Source of the DNA: Rhizophagus irregularis
Lineage: Eukaryota > Glomeromycota > Glomeromycetes > Glomerales > Glomeraceae
Reading direction: 5' to 3'
DNA length: 64,000 nt
Assembly (NCBI RefSeq): GCF_026210795.1
Contig: NC_089445.1
Coordinates: 2,356,001-2,420,000, forward strand
The notes beneath the pieces are model-generated. The model ran no database searches. It was not told the DNA's origin and saw only the letters and a list, made by a program, of their open reading frames with translations. The position numbers and the translations under genes were made by a program. Positions 1 to 13,200 of the stretch are shown here, piece after piece (position 1 is the stretch's first letter; each line of letters opens with the position of its first letter).

Positions 1-1229
1 TTAATTAAATGCGTTTAAAGAGAATGAATCAAATTTGCCCATATGTTGTTTACTTCGTAATAAGGTATTTCCGGTGAAATGCTGTCTTCAAATAATTATC
101 GTGAAGTTATTATTTGAAAGTTCCTATTTTACTATTTATAGGTCAAATATTTTCTCTTTATGTCCATATGTGAAATGAATGAAATATTATTATATTTACC
201 AATCATTTAATTTCTATTAAGCGACATGACGATTCAATAACATATGTCAGGAAAAGTTATCTTCGTATTGGCCATGCTAATTAATAATTAATCTTGTTGA
301 TTTACTAAAAATATAATTCGTTCATTGACTTCATTCATAGATGATCTTTTGACGTAATCGCGTGAGATTATTTAAAGTTAGTAACACTAAATGATACAAT
401 TCATATCCTAATTTTTATCTCTGTTGTTGATTTTTGAACAGTTCGAAATTCCTGATAACAGATAACAGATAACAGATAAAGATAACAAGTTGATAATTAA
501 TTAAACTTGCATGTAAGAAACCGGAAATCGTTGGAGAGTCCGAAGCGGTATCGCAAAGTAACACAAAAATAAAAATTTTAAACATATTACAGAAAAAGAA
601 ACGTATCGTAAATGGCGACGGGAGTACAAAAAAGGAAATTAATAGCAAAATTTTAGAAGGGGAAATGTATCAGCATAACAGTCCAACCGTAAGTGTCCTC
701 AGGTCCTCAGCCAAAGCTTTGGACAAATAAATTTTAAAAAAAAACATATAAAAGTAGCTAAAAATTCTTCAGAGCTGAACTCTTTCATCCTCTCCTATTA
801 AAAAAAAACTACATTTTTGTTGATTGTAAGTTTTTCATTTAATTTCCAATAAAATCAATCAAGTTTGTGTTTAAGAATTTAAAAATAGTTGGTTTGTATT
901 TTCATTCTGCATTATGGAATCACTTCCGCGCAAAATGTGGTTGACTTGACCCCTCATATATACAGTATCTATGTAGGTCAAGTCCGTGCAGCTCGCAACA
1001 CGTTATAGCTAATTAGCTAATTCCGCTATACGTGTCTGTATATATATAGTTACTGCATAAGGGTTGAGAATAATATCGTAGACTCACATGATCATGTCAT
1101 AGGCTGTTTGATCGCGTACTCTGTCGGGCAGACGCAGATTGAATATCAACACAACCATTTATTTATCAATTTTTAATGGTGTAATTTGTATAACTAACTT
1201 AAATTTTTTTTTTTCCAGAATGTCTAAAC
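1..1229. other. AT-rich intergenic region upstream of the first kinase
   Basis: No supported gene. The only open frame is a short hydrophobic one on the minus strand with no recognisable motif. A short run of a 7-base unit (gataaca) repeats at about 455-487. A long T tract ending in an AG lies just before the kinase start at 1230, so a 5' untranslated intron is possible. Confidence 0.6.
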
Positions 1230-2594
1230 ATGTCTTATCGACAAGATGGGGATCTATATTGTATGGATTTTATTGAAAATGAGCCAATAACAAAGTCGAA
1301 TATTGTCTTTGGAAAATGTTTAAATTGCGAGAAGAAACGAAATAGCGTTGGCTGGTGTAAAGATTGTGAAATTAATGCTCTAAAAGATAATTTTAAAAAC
1401 TGGACGAGTGGAAATATTAATATGGATAATTTTATTAAACACACACAGTTGCACGCGAATGAAAGTGTGGATTACTTGGAATATGTTAGTTTCGACCAAT
1501 TCGATCTATTGGAAGACACGAATAAAGGAGGCGCATTTAGCACAATTTATTCAGCAATTTGGATGGAAGGCCCTAGATGGGTGTGGGATGAAGATACCGA
1601 ACAATGGACACGTAATGGACTTATAAAAGTTGCTCTTAAGAGACTTAACAATTCACAAAATATTAGTGAAGAATATTTTAAACAAGTAAGATATAATTTT
1701 TAAATCGTTTTTATTATCACTGAGTTTTTAATTAACATAAATTTTTTATAGCTTTATAAATATCATCGATGTTTACAAAGTAGAAGTACTGCGGATTTTT
1801 ATGGAATTACAAAAGATCCTACTTCTAACTACATGTTCGTTATGAAATATTATGAGAATGGAGATTTGCATTCATATCTTGATGAAGCACAAGGAATGCT
1901 ATGTTGGAGAGATATTGTAGATATGCTTTGGGGGATATCTGGTGGAATTGAAAATATTCATGAAAGTGGATTAATTCATGGACATCTTCATGGAGGCAAT
2001 TTATTGGTTGAAGATGAACCAGGATCGGCCGAAATATGTATCACGGATGTAGGGTTACACGGTCCGATTGATAAAAAAGATACAAATGAAATATATGGAG
2101 TTCTTCCTTATATCGCTCCCGAAATCTTGAAGGGAAATCCACAAACAAAGGCTTCAGATATTTATAGTTTCGGAATTATCATGTGGACTCTTTCTGCAGG
2201 GTTTCGTCCATGGTACGATAAACCGCACGATCTCAGATTGGCTAGTGAAATTTGCTTTGGTCTTCGTCCTGAAATTATTGATGGGACTCCAAAAGTTTAC
2301 ATTAAATTAATGACACAATGTTGGCATCCTGATCCTTCAAAACGTCCCACTGCATCTAAATTATCTGAATTATTAGGAAATTGGTTAATTGCTATATGTG
2401 ATGACCCAGATCCATCCGAAATATCCGACCAATTTAATGTTGCTGAAGAGAAAAAATTCTCAGATTCAGAACGAAATAAATTTCGACAACCAAAAATCCA
2501 TCCCCAAGCTTTTTATACGAGCAGGCTCTTGTATTTTCCCGAATTAATTAATATTTTTGACGATTCCGAAATTCCTCGCGAAAGGAAAATCTAG
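1230..2594 (+). CDS. Tyrosine-kinase-like protein with degenerate catalytic loop (probable pseudokinase)
   Basis: Two exons, 1230-1685 and 1752-2594, joined in phase 0 by a 66-base GT-AG intron give 432 residues. The N-terminus has two CxxC pairs (Cys30/33 and Cys43/46), a likely small zinc knuckle. The kinase domain follows: glycine-loop-like GGAFSTIYSAI near residue 100 and VALK with Lys137. The HRD motif reads HGH at about 228-230, so the catalytic Asp is His and the Arg is Gly. The metal-binding motif is DVG (Asp251). APE (IAPEIL) and the SFGIIMW region are intact. An active kinase would need the HRD Asp, so this is most likely a scaffold or pseudokinase. Its C-terminus stops without the mini-exon tail of its neighbours. 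An ATG 10 bases upstream is quickly closed by a stop, so 1230 is the start. Confidence 0.85.
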
Positions 2595-3103
2595 TTTGAC
2601 GACAATGATTACGTTCAGACTTTTTCTTTTCTTTTTTTTTTTTGAATCTATAGATTATGACGAAAATGTAATAATTATAATTGTAATTAATGTTATGTAT
2701 ATAGATTATCGTTTTAGAAAAAATTATAGTACGTTTTACAAAAAAAATTTAAATTCAATTTCGATTACCTTTAATGTTGCCTCGTAAGAAAATTCGTTAA
2801 ACGTGATGTGAAAATCTGGTATAACTCGGGAAAATTGTCATATTGCGGTAAATTGCATAATACTTGTATACAAAATATCTTCGTTAAATTAAATAAAAAT
2901 TGGCGCTGACAAACACAAACTTTTTTGGAGTTCTTATAATCAAGTTTGACCATAATAGTTTTTACTTTTTAAACAAAGTTGATTGTTTCAATAGAAACTC
3001 GTACAATATTACTAGAAAAATAATAAATATAGTTCAAAAAATTTATATACAAGTAAAATATTTCGTAAAAAAGTTAACTACTAATAACTATACTGCTTTT
3101 AAT
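2595..3103. other. AT-rich intergenic stretch
   Basis: Low-complexity T and A runs follow the kinase stop. The short open frames here have no recognisable content. I see no RNA gene or repeat of note. Confidence 0.55.
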
Positions 3104-3867
3104 AATGAATACACATGCAAAACATGCAAAAATAAAATTATTAATGATTTTATTAAATTTACACATTCAAAAATATATGGTAAAATGGAATTTGTTCTCT
3201 AAGAAAAATTTAAAGATGTACAATTCATTACTTAGTAAAATTTATAAAGCTGATGGACCACGTGATTGGAGCACTCCCTGGTAAAATGAAACTTAGTAAT
3301 TCTAGTAACATCAATTCTAAAGAACTAAATGAGGTGCGTATTTACTATCTTGTATTACAAGTCATAATTTAATATTTAATACCTCATTTGTTTAGCTAAC
3401 GATATTTTATAATTATGCTACAAATAATAAAAATAAAAAAGGCTACCCATATTACGATCACTTTCATTATATTAATAAATATTTTGGAATTACTCAACAT
3501 CCTATTACCCAAAATTTTATGATAATTACAAAATATTGTGAATATGGAGATTATATAGCTAATGATTTTTATAATATTAATTGGTTTAGAAAGTTAATTA
3601 AATTGCAATACATTATAAATGGGCTTAAAAATATGTATAATGCAAATTATTCATCGAGATTATCATAGTGGAAACATCTTTGTAGCAACAGATGAAACTC
3701 CAATAATAGGAGATTTGGGAATAAGTAAATCTGCGACTGAACCATTAAATGATGATGATGATGAAATTTATGGCATTATTCCTTTATTTCCTTATGTTGC
3801 TCCAGAGATTTTTCAAGGACGAAAATATACTATTAAAGCATCAGATATATATAGTTTTGGTATGTGA
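3104..3867 (+). pseudogene. Broken tyrosine-kinase-like gene, 3' part missing
   Basis: Translated pieces match the neighbouring kinases in order: a CKTCKNKIINDFI N-terminal stretch, KMEFV and EKFKDVQFIT, the exon end NEV with a usable donor at about 3334, an acceptor about 64 bases on, then GITQHPITQNFMIITKYCE, HRDYHSGNIF, GDLGISKSA, APEIF and YSFGM. Several stops and shifts interrupt it. The glycine loop and VAIK region are largely lost, and the sequence stops matching after YSFGM, before the C-lobe. Intron positions are kept, so it decayed as a genomic duplicate and not as a retrocopy. It is very close in sequence to the pseudogene at 14204. Confidence 0.8.
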
Positions 3868-4913
3868 TTTAGTTTCATTTTCTAGAAGTATATAATAATA
3901 TGTCATTTGTTTAGAATTATCAAGATTACACGTATAAGCTATCAGTATATATTAATTGCATCTTCAAGCTTTTTTTTTATTCAATTTCATTATTTGAATA
4001 AATTGAGATATTCTTCCATTTTAAATATAAATTCATAATATTATTTATCTTTACTAAAAAAGTTAACTTTCTCATCAAATGTAAAATTTCTGCCATATTG
4101 CTTAGAATTTTATCAGATTTATTATGGAAGTTGAACATGTAAGTTTTTCTTTAAAACTGAATCTATCACAAATAATAGTGAAACTGTGAGAGTCATGTTT
4201 ATTTTTTTACTAAATAAAATTTTTTGACACTAGAGATGAATTGATTTCCTTATAATAGTATATATTACTTATCAAACTTTTGAGGTATCAAAATTTCATT
4301 AAACTTTCAATCAACGTAAGATAATGTGACTTTTACACGTCATCGTAAAGTAACTTGATTATATTTGAGTTACATATATAACTACATCGTCTGTTATACT
4401 ATATACTCGAATCACATAACATTGCTTGATTTAATATAGTTCGATCATTAGGAATACTGCGGTGACAAAGATTTCAATATTAGATGTCTCGTAAAAATAT
4501 CCTATTCCTAGTCATCCGCGCCATCTGCGGCACCATGATTAATACAAATTGTAAGTTTGGCTTTTTAATGAATATAAGTTTAATAAAAAAATAATATTGA
4601 AGAATAAGTCAATTAATTTTTGTTATATTAAGTAATAATTTTATTCTACTAACCTGAAAGTAAAAAATAATTATTCTATAATAATGAAATAATATATTAT
4701 TAATTGTTTTTTTTTAAAAAAAAAATTCATGTCATTAAAATTAAAAAAAATAAAAATAAAAAATTGTCCACTCTTCAAAAAAGCGCCTCGCACTTTTACT
4801 TTTAGAGTTTGATGCACCTTGCACTATAACTTTATATATAAAAAATTTTATCCTGTGAATTATAAAACTAAATAAATTAATTAAAAAAATATATATATGT
4901 TTATATCATTAAT
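3868..4913. other. Intergenic region between kinase remnant and ABC transporter
   Basis: AT-rich with no open frame of interest. The kinase C-lobe expected after 3867 is absent. A short segment near 4470-4550 is less AT-rich but has no recognisable gene. Confidence 0.55.
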
Positions 4914-7169
4914 TTAACGACGACGACCTTTTCGGAAACGTAAAATTAAATAGAAACCGAATCGGAAGAAAACAATTAATCCCATAAGTGCGAGCTAAAA
5001 AAAAAAGAAAATATAAAATTTAATACGGATAAATCAATAAATCACAATATAACAAACAAACGTTATTAAAAAGATAAAATTACATACTGCCCACTCATTT
5101 AAATTAATTTTGGTATAACCATAATAATCTAATATATCTTGACCGGAGAGTTCACAAGTACCAGTTGAATTTACTCCAAAAATACATTTGCATTCTGGTT
5201 CATCATTACAGTTAAAAGTTAATCCAACAAAATCAGTTTGAATAATAGCTTCAAACGAATATTTTTGATAATCAATATGATGACACCATTTCAAAAATTC
5301 TGGTAAAGCGGATCTCCTTACTAAATATCCTGCAATTACCATATAAAATCCATTAGCAAAAGTAGTAATAGCTAAAGCTGCCACGAATGTAGGTATTGCA
5401 GCAGAAATAAATATGACCATAGATTCAGCTACAAATAAAGTTAAAAAGATAAATGCAAGGAAATTGATGGCATTATATATATTTTCATGTAAACCGATCA
5501 TAGGATAAGCGATTATAGAAAATGATAAGGTAATAATCATTAAAAACGGTGTTGAAATTAACGTATTAGCTAAGACGTATGGACCAACAGAATAGAAACC
5601 AATTGAACGTTCACGCTGAAATACTAAACGTTCTTCTAAAAATCCTGGTATACCAGCTACGCTCATCAAAGACAAAAATGTGACAGAAAAGAAATGAGCA
5701 GAAAATCTATCCTCTATATTTTTTTGTTCAAGGCCAACTTTCCACCAGGTTGATCCCATAAGCAAGGCTAAACACATGTACATGGCTATTCTTATCCAAT
5801 ACATTAATATATTTCTTGTGGCATTTTTAAATGATCTCTTCATTAGGATCAAAGTTTGAGCTAAGAGACTACGAGCATATTCTTTTCTGGTTTTTATTAA
5901 AATTACTTCACCATGACCGCCTGATTTTGCAATTAAATCATCAATCTCCTTGTTGACGCCCCTTATATTTCTTTTTGAGAAAGAAATACTAAAACTCGTA
6001 ATACGTTGTTCGGCTTCGGTTATATCATTCATAAAATCACTATTAACCAATCTTAAGTAATGGTCAGCAGGATTATTATAAGGAGGACAAGGGAATCCCA
6101 ATTTCTCAAAATAGGTCAAAGCATTATCCCTTTCACCAAAATACAAAGTTTTACCATGTCCAAGCAACAATAATTTATCAAATAAAGCGTAAGTTTCAGG
6201 TGAAGGTTGATGTATACTTGCTACAACTGTAAGTTCATGTTTCTTTGCCATACTAACTATCGCGCTCATAACATTATACGCAGCGGCAGAATCTAATCCA
6301 GTTGTTGGTTCATCAAGGAAAATTACTTTAGGTAAAGTGATAACTTGTGATGCTATCGCACATCTACGTTTTTCACCACTATTTATTCCTCTAACAAATA
6401 ATGTTCCTATTTTATTATCAGCTACCCTTTCTAACCCAAATTCACGTATTATATTTTGAACATGCGCATATTTTTCCAATCGTGAAAAGCTAGCCGGAAA
6501 ACTATAATATTTGCGTGGTGAAAATAAGAGGACATGAATAACAGAGTCAGAATATGACATAATAATCTAATTTAATTAATTTACCATAAATCGGCAGCGA
6601 ATTTAATATTTTCTCGTACAGTAAGAACACCTAATATCAAATAAATAATTATCAAATAACTGAAAGATTATAAAAAATAATTTCTCATAAATAAATATAA
6701 ACATACCCATTAGAGAGTCATCTTGCGTTACATAAGTTGATACACATTTGACATCACCCGGTCTACCATTAAGATATACTATACCTGAAACATTTTTTGG
6801 ATCTTTACGTCCAGCTAACATATCCAAGAATGTTGATTTACCGGCCCCAAGAGGTCCCATAACTATTTTAGAAATTAAAATGACTTAGTCAACACATATT
6901 ATAAAAAAAAAAAAAATCATTATTAACAATTAACACTCACTGGCTAAGAATTCACCGGGTTTAACGATACCACTAACATTTTGTATAATCTTTTTATTTT
7001 TTTTAGTTTTCGGATCTACTATCTCATACGTTAAATTCTTCCATGCTAACGAAACTGGAACTTTGGAATTAAAAACTTCTTTTGTAGTACTATATTTATT
7101 GTCTAAATCTGTTGAATCTAAACTTATTGCATACTCAGTTCCATCTTTTTCATAAAAATCTTTCGGCAT
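4914..7169 (-). CDS. ABCG (white/brown-type) half-transporter
   Basis: Five exons on the minus strand, 7169-6941, 6862-6707, 6630-6585, 6501-5088 and 4994-4914, join in frame into 641 residues, the usual length of a fungal ABCG half-transporter with NBD first and TMD second. Walker A GPLGAGKST has Lys85. Walker B is VIFLDEPTTGLDS, followed by the H-loop ASIHQPS. The signature loop reads INSGEKRR where the family usually has VSGGE. NPADHYLRL links to the membrane domain, whose helices include YWIRIAMYMCLALLMG and the RERSIGFYSVGPY re-entrant helix region. The last helix is encoded by the small final exon, ending FRKGRRR. Half-transporters dimerise to export lipids, sterols or xenobiotics; the substrate cannot be read from sequence. 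The third exon is only 46 bases. Confidence 0.93.
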
Positions 7170-8910
7170 TGCAAAAAATTATTCTAATAAGAAATTAACT
7201 AGAAGATTGTTAATTAATGAAATTATTTAATCAAAAAGATATTTGATCGTATTGACTTCCATTTTATAAGTTTTAAATTTAATATAATAATCTTTATTTT
7301 TTCACTTAATTTAATGACTTTCACGTGCGAGTTATTATCTTTACATTAGTGTAATATACCGTAGATTTTAACATTAATGATTAAAAATATTAAATCTTTT
7401 CCATATAAAATTCTGGTACTAATTATACCTAATTATATATTACGAAGATGATGAAGATTATATTTACTGATTATAGGTTAGGTTAGGATTAAATCAAGGT
7501 TAGGAAACAATCACTTTATATAACGACGTTTGAATCTTGCTGTCAAATATGTAATAAATCAGTTTTATTTAAAAGGAGAATGAAAATTATATTGGCAAGA
7601 TAAAATCATTTTTTAAAAGTTGCGGTATTTTTTTTTTCTTGTTTAAATTCATAAAGAAAATTATTTTTTGGAACGTAAGAAGAATTATTTTAGTTTTTTC
7701 ACCAAAACCTAATTTAAAGAATAAGTTTATCAAATATATTAAAAGGAAGGATAATAAGAAAGATTGACGAAGATTTGTGCAATCACATGAATTTTAGACA
7801 TGATGATCTAATTTATGAACTCTGCGTCAACCCTTTATCCACTCCTTGTTTTGCAGATCTCAATTAGGATTAATTTTGAGCTCAATTTAATTTTTCCAAA
7901 TAAAGTTAACTTCCGCACCGACAATTAACTTACTGACAGTGATCTCCGACATGACAAATGCCAAGTAAATAACATTTGACTTTTTTTTATTACTCAGTGA
8001 TTTTAGCAACAAACCCATTTAACCTACATTTGTTTCACCGACTATCATTTCACCGACAAAATGCCAAGCACTATAATAATTGTGATTCACAATAAATAGT
8101 ATATTTAAAAATATATATATATTACTTGATAATTGTAACTATGTTATTGGTTATAAAAAATAAAGTTTGATGAATTCACTGTTGATAAATTGCCGATGAA
8201 ATAAACTGACGGTAATAATCTACTTTATTTGTATTCCAAGACGCAGAATCAATTCCAATTAAAAATAAGGAATATCCATAATTTTTATGATATAATATTA
8301 ATATAGTTATTGGTCAGTTATGCTGATTTTGATGGACTAATGATATTCAATAGTTATCTGTCAACTAACCGTCAACGGCTTACAGACCGTTTCATTTTCC
8401 CGACAGCCCAACGCTGGCCGTTTGATCACGTGTTCGTGCATAACTCTGCATAACTCTGGCCAAACCTGTTTGGCAAACCTGTCGGGCAAATGTCCTGCCG
8501 GGAAATCATCTGTCGGGAAATCGTGCCATAACCCTGTCAACAATCACTGGACCTAAATGATTGGTTGAACATTGTGTCACATTAGCTATTTTTGAAATTT
8601 TCTTTCAGAAAAAAAGCCTTCTTAGCCTTCCATTGTAGAATTTCTTAAATTATCTTATTCTAAAATTTCTTGTGATTTAAAAAAGGAAGTAACGTTTAAC
8701 AGTATTTAGAAACTTTATAAGCTGAATCATTCAATGAATCAATGTTTCATTCACATTTCACAAAATGATTTATCGGAAAATCATTATTAGCATACCCCAT
8801 TAGGTAAATAATCAAAGAAAATATGGGCCTCTATAGCTACCTTAACTTAAATTTTTTTTATAACTTGTTAACTCTTCAAAATCCTTGGTTTTAAAAAATT
8901 CTATCGCGTT
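7170..8910. other. Intergenic region, divergent promoters of ABCG gene and kinase
   Basis: AT-rich with scattered short motifs. A less AT-rich patch at about 8370-8540 repeats variants of tgtcgggaaat and forms a spurious minus-strand frame. No gene is supported. The region separates divergent starts at 7169 (-) and 8911 (+), so promoters of both genes should lie here. Confidence 0.55.
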
Positions 8911-10783
8911 ATGGGTAACCCTTTAGATGATCTAAAACCAAACCTCAAGAAATGCTATTATTGCAAAAAACAAAATCCTTTAGAGGAAAGCCATAAAATT
9001 CGGTATAAATGTAGCTGTGACAGTTGTAGCAACAGAAAAGAACTTATTTTTATTTGTAATAAATGTTACAATGCAAAAACACAATTTACACCAAGTGGAA
9101 ATGGAGTTATTGATGAATTTATAGTTGAAACATTAGATACAATGTATGGGGAAATGGAATTTGTTTCTTATGATAAATTCAAAGATTTAGAATTTATTGC
9201 CGAAGGAGGATTTAGTAAAGTCTATAAAGCAATTTGGGAGGATGGTCCAATAACCAGTTGGAATCGTGAAAAGTTTAAATATAATCGTCAAGCTAATAAG
9301 ACAATAGCTCTCAAGGAACTTAATAATTCTAAAGATATCAACTCTAAAGAGTTAAATGAGGTACAGAATCTTATACTATTTGTTATTAAAATATAAATAA
9401 TTAAATATATATATTTTTCTTTTTAGATCAAGATATTTCATAGGTTGTGTAATTATACACATGATTACAATAAATACAAATACATTAATACATATTATGG
9501 AATTACTCAACATCCTGAGTCCGAAAATTATATGATAATTATGAATTATTGTGAATCAGGAGATCTTACACATTATATAGCTAAAGATTTTTTTAATATA
9601 AAATGGTATAATAAGTTACACAAGTTATGTGATATTATATCTGGACTTAAAAAAATACACTACGCAGATATTATGCATCAAGATTATCATAGTGGAAATA
9701 TCTTTTTGGAAGCAAGTAGGACTCCGATAATGGGAGATTTAGGATTAAGTAAATCTGCGATTGAATCAGCAGATGATGAGAATAATGAAGTTTATGGCAT
9801 TATTCCTTATATTGCTCCAGAGATTTTTCAAGGACAAAAATATACTAAAGCGTCAGATGTATATAGTTTTGGTATGATTATGTGGGAATTAATGACAGGT
9901 AGAAGACCATTTTGGGATAGAAGTCATGATACAGATCTTATAATTGAAATATGTGACGGTCTTCGTCCTCCGATTATCACAAACGCACCTGGAGGCTATA
10001 TTAAATTAATGAAAAAATGTTGGAATTCTGATCCAACTAAAAGACCAACGGCTAGAAGTTTACATAGTAAAATTTATGCTGTGTTAGGAAAGGAATGGAA
10101 ATATAGGTATAGTCCAACTGAAGTAATAGTATCACCAGATATTGGACCTATACCAACAATTAATCCAAATGCTATCTATAAAAGTAGACCTTTAAGTACA
10201 ATGATAAAATCTGCAGAAAATACAATAAATACTAAAAAAATTGGTACGATTATTTTCATAATATGTTATTGCTTTTACATTGTTACTAATGACTAATATA
10301 ATCTTACATTTATTTTTTTTTTAAAAAAAAACAGATAAAAGGAACTTTGATGAATTTTTCGAAAATAACGAAGAAAATGATGAGAATGGTAAAATAAAAT
10401 TTTATTTTGTAATAATTTCATCATATGATAACTATATGTTAATTAACCATTTGTTTTTTTAAAAAAAAATATTATAGATAAAACCTCTAAAAAATTATGT
10501 GTATATGAAAACCATGGTAAGTATTTAAGTTTATTTGGAGATTATTTTTTTTTATTATAAAATATCATAATTCAATTAAATTTATATTGTTCTCTAGATT
10601 ATTTGACAAAAGAATTTCGATTTGATATTGACAATAATGATATTGATAAAATTAATAAAATTGGTTATAATGGTAAGTAAATAGATATCGATTATCTAAC
10701 AATGGCAATAGTAATTTTTAAACTTAATTTTATTCATAAATACAGGTTTATATATTACAAGAGAAATCGGATTTGATATTTAA
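8911..10783 (+). CDS. Tyrosine-kinase-like protein with mini-exon C-terminal tail
   Basis: Six exons, 8911-9360, 9427-10243, 10335-10388, 10478-10516, 10598-10672 and 10746-10783, give 490 residues. The N-terminus is Cys-rich (CYYCKK, then CSCDSC and CNKC), suggesting a zinc fold. The kinase domain has AEGGFSKVYKAIW, IALKEL, catalytic loop HQDYHSGN (Asp kept, Arg to Gln), GDLGLS in place of DFG, IAPEIF, and SFGMIMWELMTGRRPFWD. The last four exons are 54, 39, 75 and 38 bases; the internal ones start and end in phase 1. They encode a tail containing DYLTKEFRFDIDN and a second version ending TREIGFDI at the stop. The family is greatly expanded in arbuscular mycorrhizal fungi; targets are unknown. 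Splice sites were chosen by frame and by agreement with the two sister genes. Confidence 0.85.
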
Positions 10784-11494
10784 GTTTCAAAATTCGGAGG
10801 TATATTAATATTTTAAAAAATTTTGGCTTGCATTCTACGTGTAGTTTTAGCGATAAAAATTATTTACATAAAATCATTTATTTTGCGTGAGATGAACAAT
10901 ACCGAAATTAAACTAATAGCTACAATGTTAATTCAAACGGCAATAATTTAACATAATGTTTCAGGGACATATTAAACTAATCATTGATTTTGTATTTCTG
11001 TAATAATTATAAATGTATCACGGTATAAACATTTTCGTAAAATATTTTAAATATACTATCTCAAATATGTTTATTGACTATCGCCCAAGTAACTTTATTT
11101 CTTTCATATTTTTGAACCTAAATAATGAACACGTTTGCTTATAAAAAATCATCTTGTTACAAATACGTCTATGATAAAATCAATCATGGCGTATTGGCTT
11201 ACGATTGGTCACGTAAATGGTATAATCATATAATAGGGAAGTGGTTTCTTAGAAGCGGACCTTTCAAAGTTACATGTAACAATTGTAACATGCACTATGC
11301 ATGTTGTTGATCTGAATCGCTTTGTGAACAGAATTCCCGAATTCCATAATAGAGATCTAGTATTTTTTATTTACGGAGTTCATTCCGTGGTAAAATATCA
11401 AAAATAAGTATATATTCACTGTACGTACTATATACAGTATGTATGCGTGCTTTAAAATTTAATTTCACATCGTAGAACAATCAATAAACTATAA
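10784..11494 (+). promoter_or_regulatory. Upstream region of second tailed kinase, duplicated at 15085
   Basis: The stretch from about 11120 to 11494 has a diverged copy at about 15085-15405, including the shared words gattggtca, cgtaaatggtat, gatctgaa and tttttatttacggagtt, each copy ending at a kinase start codon. It therefore moved with the gene and probably contains its promoter. A short frame here (11125-11310) is not conserved in the copy and is not called as a gene. Confidence 0.5.
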
Positions 11495-13200
11495 ATGATA
11501 TCTAATAATACTCAACCAACGAATAAGTCTAAGCCAAATTATAATCGAAGAAAGAACAAAATATGTAATAAAGAGATTTGTCAATCAGAGAAATCACCAT
11601 CTACACCACAAAGTGGAAATAAAATTGTTGATGATTTTATAAGATCCACACTAAAAGATCGACAAAGGAAAATGGAATATGTTCCTTATGATAGATTCAA
11701 AGATACAAAATTGATTGCAGAAGGTGGATTTAGTAAAATTTATAATACCACTTGGATTGATGGCCCAATATGTGATTGGGATGACGAAATAAAAATATAT
11801 AAACGCTTTGGTGAAACGATTATCGTTCTTAAAGAGCTTAACAACTCTAAAGACGTCACTCTTAAAGATTTAAATGAGGTACATTAGATCATATTTGCTT
11901 ATAAATATTTATATGATATTAAAAATATTATTAATATTTTTTTTTTCAATAGCTCAATATATTTCGATATCTTACTTATGATTATAGTGATAATAGTAAT
12001 CGAATTGATTTATTAAAAAAAGATGAAGATAGTTATATTAATATTTATTATGGAATCACACAACATCCTATTACTCAAAATTTTATGATAATTATGGAAT
12101 ATCATAAATTAGGAGATATAACACATTATATAGCTAGAAATTTTTTTGATATTAACTGGTACAATAAATTAAATATATTACGAAATATTATATATGGACT
12201 TAAAAATATTCATGATGCAAATATTATTCATAAAGATTATCATAGTGGAAATATTTTCATAAAGAAAGATGATCATTGTACAAGTAATATTAAAGCGATA
12301 ACGGGTGATTTAGGATTAAGTGCCATTGAACAATCAGATAGTGATGATGATGAGATATATGGAATCATTCCTTTTGTTGCTCCAGAGATTTTTCAAGGAC
12401 AAAAATATACTAAAGCTTCAGATATATATAGTTTTGGTATGATTATGTGGGAATTAATGACAGGTAGAAGACCATTTTGGAATCAAAATCAGGATATACA
12501 TCTTATCATTGAAATATGTGATGGTCTTCGTCCCCCAACTGTTACAGATGTACCTAAAGGTTATACTGAATTAATGAAAAAATGTTGGAATTCTGATCCA
12601 AAGAAACGACCAAAGGCTGGCGAAATGTCCGATGAAATTGAAACTATTTGGAGTAATGAATCTAAGAGAAATAATTCAACTAAAATTATAAAATCATCTG
12701 ATATTGGACCTAAAACAACAAATAATCCAGATGAAGTCTATGAAAGTAGATATTTAAGTACAATTATAAAATCTGTAGACACTACAAGAAGCTCAAGAAC
12801 TGTCTTAAATAGTAAGTAAAATGATATAATGCATTATTTTATGTTTTATATAAATAATCTTGCTTATATATATATATACATATATATATATTTTAAAAAA
12901 AAAGAAAAAAGAAAGTTTGATGATAATCTTTCAGAAGGTAATTAACAAGAACCATATAATAAAAAAAAAATCGGAATATTGAATTATTACCGATCCTTAT
13001 AATTAATTAATTAATTATTAAATAATATTATAGATAAGATTGCACGAAGAATTAAAATATTTGAACATGAATATGATGGTAAATATCTATTTTTGAGAAT
13101 ACATTTGTTTTATTTTAAATAAATAATTTAATAAAATCCATATTTTTCTTTAGGATATATCACAATGGAGATCGAATTTGATATTGACATTAAATATTAA
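11495..13200 (+). CDS. Tyrosine-kinase-like protein with mini-exon C-terminal tail
   Basis: Five exons, 11495-11878, 11953-12811, 12905-12937, 13034-13078 and 13154-13200, give 455 residues. The N-terminus is basic and Asn/Lys-rich and lacks the ordered zinc pairs of the 8911 gene. The kinase core shows AEGGFSKIYNTTW, IVLKEL, catalytic loop HKDYHSGN (Arg to Lys), GDLGLS, VAPEIF and LMTGRRPFWN. A short insertion lies between the catalytic loop and GDLG. Two 33- and 45-base phase-1 exons and a final short exon encode KRKFDDN, then DKIARRIKIFEHEYD, then GYITMEIEFDIDIKY, so the terminal FDI is followed by five extra residues. The 33-base exon has a near-identical partner in the 15832 gene, which supports the splicing. 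Confidence 0.83.

Noticed and set aside
415-648. Minus-strand 77-codon frame
   Set aside because: Hydrophobic, low-complexity product of AT-rich DNA with no start context or motif.
4914-7169. ABCG gene seen as three separate genes because of three open frames
   Set aside because: Introns with consistent phase join them, together with two small exons, into one standard-length protein.
8361-8543. Minus-strand 60-codon frame
   Set aside because: Generated by a local repeat (tgtcgggaaat variants); no homologous frame elsewhere and no domain.
11125-11310. 61-codon frame upstream of the 11495 kinase
   Set aside because: The duplicated copy near 15.1 kb does not keep the frame, so it is better explained as promoter sequence.
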